Shown in pieces: positions 1 to 5,099 of a stretch of DNA of 5,526 nucleotides. Positions within the stretch are counted from its first letter, which is position 1, and every line of letters starts with the position of its first letter. The notes under the pieces were generated by a model. It was not told the origin of the DNA, made no database searches, and was given only the letters and a program-made list of their open reading frames with translations. The DNA is from Candidatus Martarchaeota archaeon (GTDB lineage: Archaea > Micrarchaeota > Micrarchaeia > Micrarchaeales > Micrarchaeaceae). The stretch covers positions 1 through 5,526 of the forward strand of contig JAMCZL010000003.1 of NCBI GenBank assembly GCA_023485745.1, read 5' to 3'. Both the position numbers and the translations under genes were made by a program.

Positions 1-886
1 CGGGCGCCTTTCCGGAGACTAACAATTTGTAGTATTCTGATATCTTCTGTGTCGTCTTGCCCATAGAACCTGAGCCTATTTTAATCCCGTCTATGTTTAC
101 GATAGGCGTTATTTCAGCAGCAGTCCCAGAGAAGAACGCCTCCTCCGCGATGTACAGCTCCTCCTTGTGTATGTTGCCCTCCACTGCCTGAATGTCGAGC
201 TTGGGCGCAATTTTTATTATGGTGTCGCGCGTAACTCCGAGCAGTATGTCGGAATCTGCTCCTGGAGTCAGCAACCTTCCATTCCTCACTATGAAAAGGT
301 TTTCGCCGGGGCCTTCGGCAACATATCCATTACGGGAAAGGAGTATTGCCTCGTCGTATCCTGATGCCCTGGCCTCGTTGCCGGCAATTATTGAATTTAT
401 GTAGTTGCCGCTTGCCTTGGCGCGGATTGGGAGTATGTCTGAATTTATGCGTTTCCATGAGGATATCTTGCAGCGTATTCCTGCATCTTTGGAGTCGCCA
501 AAGTAATTTCCGAAGGGTATGGCCGCAATATAAACACTGACATGCTTGTTTGCAACGCTCATGCCGATGTTGTCGTCATCATAAAAAGCGAACGGGCGTA
601 TGTAGCAGGAGTCTAGCTTGTTCTGCAGAACCACTTCGATAATTGCGTTTTCTATCTCCTTTGCGCCGTATCCAAGATTTATCGAGTATATTTTGGCAGT
701 CTCTATGAATCTCCTTACGTGGTCCGACAGCCTGAATATTGCAGGGCCAGATTCGGTTTTGTAAGCCCTTATGCCTTCGAATATGCCGCTTCCGTACTGC
801 AGCGAGTGCGTGAGTATTGGCACCTTCGCATCCCCGTAGCCAACCATCTTGCCGTTAAGCCATACCTTGAGATTCGATTTGTCCAT
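1..886 (-). CDS. ilvE: Branched-chain amino acid aminotransferase, C-terminus cut by window edge
   Basis: PLP-dependent fold-type IV aminotransferase that moves the amino group between glutamate and the 2-oxo acids of leucine, isoleucine and valine, the last step of their synthesis, in the cytoplasm. Reading from the ATG at 886 gives 295 codons before the edge; the family is about 300-310 residues, so only roughly the last ten are missing. Visible signatures: YGSGIFEGIRAY (31-42), RPF (97-99), the catalytic lysine K157 in RAKASGNYINS, EGPGENLF (191-198) with the conserved glutamate, and FFSGTAAEITPI (251-262). The start is supported by AAGGTG five bases upstream (892-897 on the plus strand) and a normal family N-terminus (VWLNGKMV). 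The gene begins 33 bp after the stop of the UPF0173 gene on the same strand, so the two are probably cotranscribed. A D-amino-acid or aminodeoxychorismate branch of the same fold is possible but less likely. Confidence 0.95.
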   Translation of the reverse strand, partial: MDKSNLKVWLNGKMVGYGDAKVPILTHSLQYGSGIFEGIRAYKTESGPAIFRLSDHVRRFIETAKIYSINLGYGAKEIENAIIEVVLQNKLDSCYIRPFAFYDDDNIGMSVANKHVSVYIAAIPFGNYFGDSKDAGIRCKISSWKRINSDILPIRAKASGNYINSIIAGNEARASGYDEAILLSRNGYVAEGPGENLFIVRNGRLLTPGADSDILLGVTRDTIIKIAPKLDIQAVEGNIHKEELYIAEEAFFSGTAAEITPIVNIDGIKIGSGSMGKTTQKISEYYKLLVSGKAP

Positions 887-919
887 CGTAGCACCTTATT
901 CAAATTGAACGCCGGGTTA

Positions 920-1615
920 TTAAGATATTTGCTTGGTTTCAGCAGTGTATTCAAAGGATTCCCCTACATCCAGTATTTTAACTTTCGAGTGCTGCACCAT
1001 GCCTGCAAATTTCTTCGGGTCCTGTTTTATCTGATCGAAGGTGTTGTAATGCATAGGTATGGTAATCCTTGCCTTTATCATGTCAGCGGCGACTGCGGCC
1101 TCTTTTGGCCCCATGGTGAAAAATCCGCCTATCGGTAGCATGGCTATATCAGGCTTGTACATCTCGCCTATCAGGCGCATGTCACCGAAGAGAGCGGTGT
1201 CGCCCGCGTGGTATATTGTAACATCGTCGCCGCGCAGCAATATTCCGTGGGGTTCTCCGGAATGTACGGCCTGGGTAAATCCTATTTCTATGCTTCCGAA
1301 ATTGGACATGCTGCCGATGTTCATGCCAACCGCGTTGCTTATACCAAATGAATCGGCCTTCTGAGAAAACTCGAACATTCCCACAAGCTTTGCTCCCGTA
1401 TTTTTGGCTATGGCAAATGCGTCAGGGATGCTTTGGTCATTTCCACCCACGTGATCGAAATGGTCATGCGACACCACCACGTAGTCTGCGTGCCTGATTT
1501 CAGATACCTTGGTTTTTGCTTTTGGATTTTTTGAAAGGAAGGGATCTATGAAGACCGTTTCTTTTTTGAAGCTTATTTTGAACCCGGCGTGGCTCAGCCA
1601 TTTGATCTCTACCAT
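920..1615 (-). CDS. UPF0173-family metal-dependent hydrolase (metallo-beta-lactamase fold)
   Basis: 231-residue metallo-beta-lactamase-fold protein, close to the usual length of the UPF0173/UlaG-like group, whose physiological substrate is mostly unknown. The metal site is complete: H50, H52, D54 and H55 in SHDHFDHVGG, H118 in AVHSGE, D139 in YHAGDT and H189 in IPMHY. No signal peptide or membrane segment, so probably cytoplasmic. I chose the ATG at 1615 because ACCGGTG lies just upstream with six-base spacing after GGTG, and because MVEIKWLSHAGF is the normal family beginning. The open frame extends upstream to 1927, but that part overlaps the divergent glycosylase gene and has no family resemblance. 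The gene lies upstream of ilvE on the same strand; no functional link between the two is evident. Confidence 0.93.
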   Translation of the reverse strand: MVEIKWLSHAGFKISFKKETVFIDPFLSKNPKAKTKVSEIRHADYVVVSHDHFDHVGGNDQSIPDAFAIAKNTGAKLVGMFEFSQKADSFGISNAVGMNIGSMSNFGSIEIGFTQAVHSGEPHGILLRGDDVTIYHAGDTALFGDMRLIGEMYKPDIAMLPIGGFFTMGPKEAAVAADMIKARITIPMHYNTFDQIKQDPKKFAGMVQHSKVKILDVGESFEYTAETKQIS

Positions 1616-1705
1616 TTGACACACCGGTTTTTTATCGCAGTGAATGAATTTACATTTTTCTGAGAAAATAGGTAATGATGCCAGAAGGCAGAAGGCAGCA
1701 GGGTT
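1616..1705. promoter_or_regulatory. Divergent intergenic region between UPF0173 gene and glycosylase gene
   Basis: These 90 bp must hold both start regions. For the minus-strand gene I see GGTG at about 1622-1625 (read on minus) and an A-rich ATAAAAAA stretch just before it. For the plus-strand gene I see only weak A/T-rich candidates (1654-1668), no strong box A. Just before the glycosylase start the heptamer CAGAAGG occurs twice in tandem (1682-1695), followed by the near copy CAGCAGG (1696-1702). Confidence 0.4.
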
Positions 1706-2254
1706 ATGAAAAGATATAGAAATATAAAGTACAAATTGTCCAAAAACGCCCTCATAATGTTTGTGGGAATCAACCCGCACCCGGGCTCGTACAAAAGGAA
1801 GGTTCCATTTTCGAACAACAAGATGTTTTGGTATTTGCTCAGTAAGGCCAGCGTCATAGACGAACCTGCCGATTATCTTAGGGATGACAAAAGGCTCATT
1901 CAAATGTATGAAAGCAGATTCGTACAAAAATACAGGCTAAATTTCATCAACTTAGTCGACAGGCCAACGGTAGATGTATCCAAGCTCAGGAAAGGCGAAG
2001 AGATGCAGGGTGTCGCAAGAGTCCTGAATTCCGTTAGAGTTTACAAGCCGCGATTGGTCTGTTTTATAGGCAAGATCGCTTATGAGAAATTCTCGGGCTC
2101 AAAGCACACAGATTATGGATACAAGCAACCTGTATACGGCATAAGTACGTATGTGTGCCGCTTTCCGATAAGGGGTCCCGCAATCGACAGAGTAATGGAA
2201 TTAAAGGCTCTTATAAAAGCTGCACGTGCTATAGATGCCAAAGCAAGGACATAG
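1706..2254 (+). CDS. Mug/TDG-type uracil-DNA glycosylase family protein
   Basis: 182-residue protein resembling mismatch-specific uracil/thymine DNA glycosylases (Mug/TDG), which remove uracil or thymine from G:U or G:T pairs in base-excision repair. Family signatures in order: MFVGINPHPGS (18-28) with the active-site GINP and N23; PFSNNKMFWYLL (34-45), like the FxxPxNxFWxxL of Mug; FINLVDRPT (80-88), like TNLVxRPT; and KPRLVCFIGKIAYEKF (114-129). The second active-site segment, normally close to NPSGxN, reads RFPIRGPA (152-159) and lacks the usual Ser-Gly-x-Asn. The basic N-terminus of about 15 residues precedes the first strand; starting at the internal ATG at 1757 would remove part of that strand, so 1706 is preferred although only a weak GGG precedes it. 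It converges on the small gene downstream with 7 bp between stops. The family call is firm; activity is less certain. Confidence 0.82.
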   Translation: MKRYRNIKYKLSKNALIMFVGINPHPGSYKRKVPFSNNKMFWYLLSKASVIDEPADYLRDDKRLIQMYESRFVQKYRLNFINLVDRPTVDVSKLRKGEEMQGVARVLNSVRVYKPRLVCFIGKIAYEKFSGSKHTDYGYKQPVYGISTYVCRFPIRGPAIDRVMELKALIKAARAIDAKART

Positions 2255-2261
2255 CCCAACC

Positions 2262-2432
2262 TTATCGGCCAGTAGGCATATCATGCGCATACGTCTTCTT
2301 TGCCTGTTTCCAGACGTCCCAGGCTATTGCAAACGTTATTATCTCTCTTTCTGTACCGTTTGTTGCGTTTTCTAAGGTTATCTTGTACTTCTTTTTCATA
2401 TAGTCCAGGAATTCCTTGTCATAATCTTTCAT
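2262..2432 (-). CDS. Small protein of 56 residues, unknown function
   Basis: Short ORF from ATG at 2432 to TAA at 2262. Strong translation signal: GTAAGGTG (plus-strand complement 2439-2446) with five-base spacing, the same pattern as ilvE. It fills most of the gap between two real genes with only 7 bp between its stop and the glycosylase stop. The protein is highly charged and apparently helical: an acidic/basic N-terminus (MKDYDKEFLDYMKKKYK), a hydrophobic centre (REIITFAIAWDVW, about 29-41), then a lysine-rich tail. No cysteines, no metal motif, no membrane segment long enough to span. I recognise no family. The ribosome binding site, the position and the tidy fit between neighbours make a real gene more likely than chance. 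Confidence 0.65.
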   Translation of the reverse strand: MKDYDKEFLDYMKKKYKITLENATNGTEREIITFAIAWDVWKQAKKTYAHDMPTGR

Positions 2433-2509
2433 GATTGCACCTTACTGCTTAATGGCATGAAAAGATTAAGACAGTTATGGTGACTATTAACAGCATGAAA
2501 TTGATATCG

Positions 2510-2523
2510 GAATTTATTTTCGG
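2510..2523 (+). promoter_or_regulatory. Candidate TATA box for DUF488 gene
   Basis: GGAATTTATTTTCGG-like A/T stretch with TTTATTTT at its centre. An archaeal start about 25 bp downstream would fall near 2541, downstream of the ATG at 2533 and upstream of the ATG at 2557. This favours the later start codon. The match to the box A consensus is moderate only. Confidence 0.35.
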
Positions 2524-2556
2524 AAAGGCTTTATGAATTTCTATGGGAGTATTCAT

Positions 2557-3084
2557 ATGCCTGGCAAACAGAATCCGGTATTTGCGGTAGGGTACTCCAA
2601 CTATGCAGTAAGCAAATTCATCAAAATTCTCAAGGCGCACGGAGTTACCATGCTGGTTGACGTGAGAACCATTCCGAAGTCCAAGCACCAGCCAGATTTT
2701 AACAAATCTGCGCTTTCGGCAAGGTTGAAGAGAAATGGAATAAAGTACATGCATTTTCCAGAACTTGGCGGGCTGCGTAAGCCATTAAAAGATTCAATAA
2801 ATAAGGGCTGGCGAAATGATAGTTTCAGAGGCTTTGCGGATTATATGCAAAAAAGGGAATTTGCCACGGCAATAGCAAAATTAATTAAGATTAGCGAAGG
2901 ATACAACGCGGCAATAATGTGCGCAGAGGGGAATCCGTTCAGGTGCCACAGATCTCTAATTGCAGATGCGTTAACTGTAAGGCATAGAGATGTCTACCAT
3001 ATCAGCGGGCTTTCTTCCCAGAGGAAGCACAAACTTACCCCTTTTGCAAAGGTAGATGGAACTAAGATAACTTATCCTAAATAG
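2557..3084 (+). CDS. DUF488 family protein
   Basis: DUF488 proteins are small cytoplasmic proteins of unsettled function with a conserved cysteine/histidine pair. Visible signatures, numbered from the ATG at 2557: VFAVGYSN (8-15), the DVR of LVDVRTIPKSKH (34-45), FN (49-50), KYMHFPELGGLRKP (63-76) and the C-terminal CAEGNPFRCHRSLIADAL (122-139) with C122, C130 and H131. Length 175 residues is normal for the family. An in-frame ATG at 2533 would add eight residues (MNFYGSIH). I prefer 2557 because GGGAG sits seven bases before it, because the possible TATA box points to a transcript beginning near 2541, and because the family starts shortly before the VGYS strand. The gene ends five bases before the tRNA-derived repeat, so before integration it and the tRNA-Asp gene were probably convergent neighbours. 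Confidence 0.88.
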   Translation: MPGKQNPVFAVGYSNYAVSKFIKILKAHGVTMLVDVRTIPKSKHQPDFNKSALSARLKRNGIKYMHFPELGGLRKPLKDSINKGWRNDSFRGFADYMQKREFATAIAKLIKISEGYNAAIMCAEGNPFRCHRSLIADALTVRHRDVYHISGLSSQRKHKLTPFAKVDGTKITYPK

Positions 3085-3088
3085 GAAG

Positions 3089-3131
3089 AGCAGAAGAAGA
3101 AAGCGCCTTGGCCGGGATTCGAACCCGGGTC
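3089..3131 (-). repeat. 43-bp direct repeat, distal copy: tRNA-Asp 3' fragment (att site)
   Basis: Identical base for base to 5400-5442. On the minus strand it holds the last variable-loop bases, the T arm (CCGGG, TTCGAAT, CCCGG), the 3' acceptor strand CCAAGGC, discriminator G and 15 pyrimidine-rich bases beyond. No 5' acceptor GCCTTGG and no D arm follow, so it is not a functional tRNA gene. Beyond the identity, the next 17 bases can fold as a 5-bp stem with a 7-base loop in anticodon-arm position but without U33, so this is probably chance or a decayed mimic. Confidence 0.85.
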
Positions 3132-3207
3132 AGAACGCTGTCTGCTCTCGAAAATTTGCTAGTCAAATTTTTCACCTTTCAAGCCCATCGAACCCACATC
3201 TTACATC

Positions 3208-3227
3208 GTTATTATGAACATAATAAC
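3208..3227. repeat. Near-perfect 20-bp palindrome
   Basis: GTTATTATG and CATAATAAC are exact reverse complements separated by two bases (AA). Such a compact palindrome is more like a protein-binding site than an RNA hairpin, because a two-base loop is unfavourable. It lies midway between the tRNA fragment and the transporter gene. Confidence 0.6.
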
Positions 3228-3240
3228 TTATAAGCGCATC

Positions 3241-3267
3241 GGGTGCGATTTTGTAAAAATCGAACCT
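3241..3267. repeat. Hairpin with 3-base loop
   Basis: CGATTTT (3246-3252) and AAAATCG (3256-3262) pair perfectly around GTA. Beyond one G/A mismatch the arms continue with GGT/ACC and a G-T pair. Read on the minus strand it follows the end of the transporter gene and contains a run of five T, so a transcript-end role is possible. Confidence 0.5.
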
Positions 3268-3312
3268 AAGTTGAAAGACCAACAACACGTAAGTGAACGG
3301 TCTTGAAACTTA
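3267..3312 (-). terminator. Inverted repeat just after the transporter stop, possible transcript end
   Basis: Arms 3267-3280 and 3299-3312 pair at 12 of 14 positions (two adjacent mismatches) with an 18-base loop. The structure starts six bases after the transporter stop codon. There is no immediate T tract; the next T run lies in the following hairpin. Archaeal termination depends mainly on T-rich stretches, so the role is uncertain. Confidence 0.35.
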
Positions 3313-3317
3313 TTTTG

Positions 3318-3785
3318 TTAAGAGATATATGCGATCAAAACTACTCCGGCTATTGCAAGTAATATTCCTATCCATTGATTAAATTCAGGCTTTTCTTTTA
3401 GTAGAATAAGCGCGCATCCAACAGTTACTGCTCCAGTAAGTCCCGCAAGCGATGCAATAATGGGCAATGTTGCGCTATCCACAGCAACGCCATACAAGAA
3501 TGCTATCACTCCAATCGCGTCCAAAATCCCAGCAACAGCTATTAGTCCAACGTATTTCATTTTTGGAAAACTTACATCTTGCTTAAGTAAACGTCCTAAT
3601 CCAAATCCGAACATTGCACCAAATGCACGCCATATCAGACTCAACAACACAAATCCAATAATTGCTGTGTATGCTCCTGAGAATATTCCCGGTGTGCCAA
3701 GGAAAATCATAGCAAGTATCGCACTTCCAACGCCTGCTGCAATAAGTTTCTTCTTAGACTTTAGATCACTGAACTTTGTAGACAA
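3318..3785 (-). CDS. EamA transporter, C-terminal half (second frame)
   Basis: Helices 6-10 of the transporter. The only start-like codon near its beginning is TTG at 3785, with no convincing ribosome binding site upstream, and the frame is already open from 3824, where it still encodes the rest of helix 5 (VAIATILLGIIL). It begins with the cytoplasmic linker STKFSDLKSKKK between the two halves. It therefore seems to be the downstream piece of one gene and not an independently started gene. Confidence 0.5.
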   Translation of the reverse strand: MSTKFSDLKSKKKLIAAGVGSAILAMIFLGTPGIFSGAYTAIIGFVLLSLIWRAFGAMFGFGLGRLLKQDVSFPKMKYVGLIAVAGILDAIGVIAFLYGVAVDSATLPIIASLAGLTGAVTVGCALILLKEKPEFNQWIGILLAIAGVVLIAYIS

Positions 3786-3817
3786 TAGAATTATACCGAG
3801 AAGTATTGTCGCTATCG

Positions 3818-4186
3818 CTACATCTCAAGAGCAGATAGTTTATCTCCTAGAAGAAACACGGAACCAATCACAATAACAGCAGGATAGCAGCCGATTATTG
3901 GCGCAGTTATAGAAAAATCTCCTTTTGCAAATGCCTTGTACGCAAAGAAATAACCAAGAAATGCTGGGATCGCAGATAACACAGCTAAAAACAATATAAA
4001 TAGACTTGCTTGCGTACTAATCCCAGTGAAAATAAAAACAAACACTAAAACTATCGCACTAAAAAGCAAGACATAAACTGCACTTTTATATTGTCCTATC
4101 TTTCTTGAAATCCCTCCTGCGATGTAGTCAGACAAACCCCACCCGAAGGCTGCAACAATTCCAGCTAAAATAGGAAGTATAGTCAT
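3818..4186 (-). CDS. EamA transporter, N-terminal half (first frame)
   Basis: 122 codons from ATG at 4186 to TAG. Contains four full helices and the first residues of the fifth, including the typical first-helix stretch AAFGWGLSDYIAGGI and the end-of-helix-4 motif FLLGDKLSALE. It has the proper start signal (GGTG, six-base spacing). Some half-size DMT proteins exist, but those have four complete helices plus independent homologues; here the matching second half follows directly in another frame, so this is best read as a fragment. Confidence 0.6.
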   Translation of the reverse strand: MTILPILAGIVAAFGWGLSDYIAGGISRKIGQYKSAVYVLLFSAIVLVFVFIFTGISTQASLFILFLAVLSAIPAFLGYFFAYKAFAKGDFSITAPIIGCYPAVIVIGSVFLLGDKLSALEM

Positions 4187-4618
4187 TCAAGGCACCGCGT
4201 TACTATCATCTAGCGTATTGTAAGGCGCGGTTATTCTTATGTAATAACCGAATGGATCTTCTATGCGAAAGTCGTACAAGCCCCAAGGTTTGAGCTTAAG
4301 CTCTTCTACAACCTTGGCGAACTTCTTCACTCTAGCATACTCGCTTTTCACGTCTTTAACCATAAGCACTAGCTCTACTCCGTAGCCTCTCTTTGTGCTC
4401 TTAGCCCAGCTTGAGAAGTAAGGGTGCCTGCCAACATCCTTGTTTCCAGGCCAGAAGCACAACACATTGTCTCCTCTTTTCATCACCAAGTAGCCCTTGA
4501 GGCCAGAAGGCTTGCGTTCCCATGCCACTTTGAAGCCCAGCTTCTTGTAGAAGGTTTTGACCTTGCCGAAATCTGGAACGTGCAACTCAACAATGATGTT
4601 GTTCTGTGCCAAGCGCAT
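4187..4618 (-). CDS. VOC-superfamily protein, bleomycin-resistance/glyoxalase-like
   Basis: 143-residue single VOC unit protein. Two beta-alpha-beta-beta-beta modules are visible: NNIIVELHVPDFGKVKTFY then KKLGFKVAW (6-33) and VELVLMVKDVKSEY (81-94) to the end. The segment KPWGLYDFRIEDPFGYYIRI (110-129) closely resembles the WGREFALRDPAGN region of bleomycin-binding proteins, which sequester the drug without enzymic turnover. The usual glyoxalase metal glutamate in the last strand is not seen (YYIRIT), which also suits a binding protein. Cytoplasmic. No ribosome binding site precedes the ATG at 4618, but an A/T-rich box lies about 32 bp upstream, so the message may be leaderless or nearly so. 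It is immediately followed by the transporter gene, which suggests a sequestration-plus-export pair; that is inference. Its base composition is higher in GC than the transporter's. Confidence 0.85.
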   Translation of the reverse strand: MRLAQNNIIVELHVPDFGKVKTFYKKLGFKVAWERKPSGLKGYLVMKRGDNVLCFWPGNKDVGRHPYFSSWAKSTKRGYGVELVLMVKDVKSEYARVKKFAKVVEELKLKPWGLYDFRIEDPFGYYIRITAPYNTLDDSNAVP

Positions 4619-4643
4619 AGTATCGCATTACATAACGAGCTGA

Positions 4644-4657
4644 ACTTTTTAATACTT
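4644..4657 (-). promoter_or_regulatory. Candidate TATA box for the VOC-transporter operon
   Basis: On the minus strand the stretch reads about AGTATTAAAAAGTT, an A/T-rich box centred about 32 bp before the VOC start codon. Together with the absence of a ribosome binding site this suits a short-leader or leaderless message. The match to the box A consensus is moderate. Confidence 0.4.
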
Positions 4658-4671
4658 AATTTAGGCTTTGA

Positions 4672-4723
4672 CTTAATCTGTCCTCCCAAGCCCAGATTAA
4701 GAAGCTTTCCATCGAAGCTTCTT
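4672..4723. repeat. Two overlapping inverted repeats between vapC and the VOC gene
   Basis: First pair: CTTAATCTG (4672-4680) with CAGATTAAG (4693-4701), 9 bp perfect, 12-base spacer. Second pair: AAGAAGCTT (4699-4707) with AAGCTTCTT (4715-4723), 9 bp perfect, 7-base loop. They share the three bases 4699-4701, so in RNA the full stems exclude each other. The second hairpin starts four bases after the vapC stop and could mark the end of vapBC messages, while the first lies next to the VOC promoter. Confidence 0.6.
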
Positions 4724-4727
4724 GAGA

Positions 4728-5099
4728 TCATCTCTTAATAATCTCAATATCTCCTTCTATGTGCCTGAAGTCATTGTCAAGCGTTATCAATTTCTCGCCG
4801 TTGCTTATTGCTATGCTCGCTATAAAGAGATCCAGATCATCAACCGCTTTGCCCTTTGCTTTCAGTCTATGCCATACTTCTGCCGCTTTATCTGATGCTC
4901 GCTTATCAAAACCATACACATTTATTTCTGAAAGAAACGAGATTATAGACTGATCTTTATTTGCTCTTTGCAGAAGCTCGTATCTTGTAACGGTCGTTAT
5001 ACTGATTCCTTCTCTTCCCAAATTTGAATCGACAATATTTGCTATCTTGGCATTCCCTCTAAGATATTCTATAACCACATTTGTGTCAATGATTGCCAA
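4728..5099 (-). CDS. vapC: VapC-family PIN-domain ribonuclease toxin
   Basis: 123-residue PIN-domain protein, full length for VapC toxins, which are Mg2+-dependent endoribonucleases that cut tRNA or rRNA and are held inactive by VapB. The acidic active site is complete: D5 in IIDTNVVIEYL, E41 in RYELL, D90 in DDLDLFIASIA, and D108/D110 in TLDNDF. The start is a TTG at 5099 directly following the vapB stop (TAA then TTG); the ribosome binding site AGGTG lies in the last vapB codons five bases before it. This gives coupled, and perhaps deliberately weaker, toxin translation. It pairs with vapB upstream and is the second gene from the tRNA end of the element, where an addiction module would help retain the insert. 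Confidence 0.93.
   Translation of the reverse strand: MAIIDTNVVIEYLRGNAKIANIVDSNLGREGISITTVTRYELLQRANKDQSIISFLSEINVYGFDKRASDKAAEVWHRLKAKGKAVDDLDLFIASIAISNGEKLITLDNDFRHIEGDIEIIKR

Larger units (their letters stand above)
3132..3317. other. Noncoding region packed with four inverted repeats
   Basis: I find no ORF with support here. Four inverted repeats follow one another: 3151-3171 (8-bp perfect arms AAAATTTG/CAAATTTT, 5-base loop), 3208-3227 (9-bp perfect arms GTTATTATG/CATAATAAC around AA), 3241-3267 (7-bp perfect CGATTTT/AAAATCG around GTA, extended outward past one mismatch), and 3267-3312 (12 of 14 pairs, 18-base loop). The last begins within a few bases of the transporter stop and could help end its transcript; the others are unexplained. 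Candidates are a replication or recombination site of the element, a structured RNA, or repeated terminators. Confidence 0.6.
3318..4186 (-). pseudogene. EamA/DMT-superfamily transporter, broken by a one-base frameshift
   Basis: Ten-helix inner-membrane transporter of the drug/metabolite superfamily, split into two frames. From the ATG at 4186 the first frame gives 122 residues ending at TAG (3818-3820); the second frame is open from 3824 to TAA at 3318. Reading ATG GTA instead of ATGTA at about 3821, i.e. restoring one G, joins them into 289 residues, normal for the family, with no other stop. The break lies inside the fifth helix (SALEM, then VAIATILLGIILLS). Helices 1-4 sit at about 3-25, 35-54, 60-87 and 92-110; helices 6-10 are in the second half. 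The start abuts the stop of the VOC gene (TGA-ATG), with GGTG six bases before the ATG inside the VOC coding end, so translation is probably coupled. Both halves look otherwise intact, which suggests a recent mutation, a sequencing error or, less likely, programmed frameshifting. Substrate unknown. Confidence 0.85.

Noticed and set aside
719..1138. Plus-strand open frame of 139 codons
   Set aside because: It lies antisense over ilvE and the UPF0173 gene, both clearly coding on the minus strand; no start signal and no family features.
1616..1927. N-terminal extension of the UPF0173 frame by 104 codons
   Set aside because: It overlaps the divergent glycosylase coding region, resembles nothing, and the start at 1615 has a good ribosome binding site and the normal family N-terminus.
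2155..2403. Plus-strand open frame of 82 codons after the glycosylase
   Set aside because: It overlaps the glycosylase end and lies antisense to the better supported 56-residue ORF, without a ribosome binding site.
2449..2754. Minus-strand open frame of 101 codons
   Set aside because: Antisense to the N-terminal half of the DUF488 gene, which has full family motifs.
3104..3250. Second complete or intron-containing tRNA gene at the left repeat
   Set aside because: No GCCTTGG 5' acceptor strand is found on the minus strand up to about 3310, there is no D arm, and the anticodon-like loop lacks U33.
3132..3317. CRISPR array or tandem repeat region
   Set aside because: The repeats here are inverted and differ from one another; there is no regular direct repeat with spacers.
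3460..3876. Plus-strand open frame of 138 codons
   Set aside because: Antisense shadow of the transporter gene; composition reflects the complementary hydrophobic codons.
4424..4738. Frames of 104 codons (plus) and 82 codons (minus) over the VOC gene
   Set aside because: Both are shadows of the VOC coding region, whose own frame has the VOC motifs throughout.
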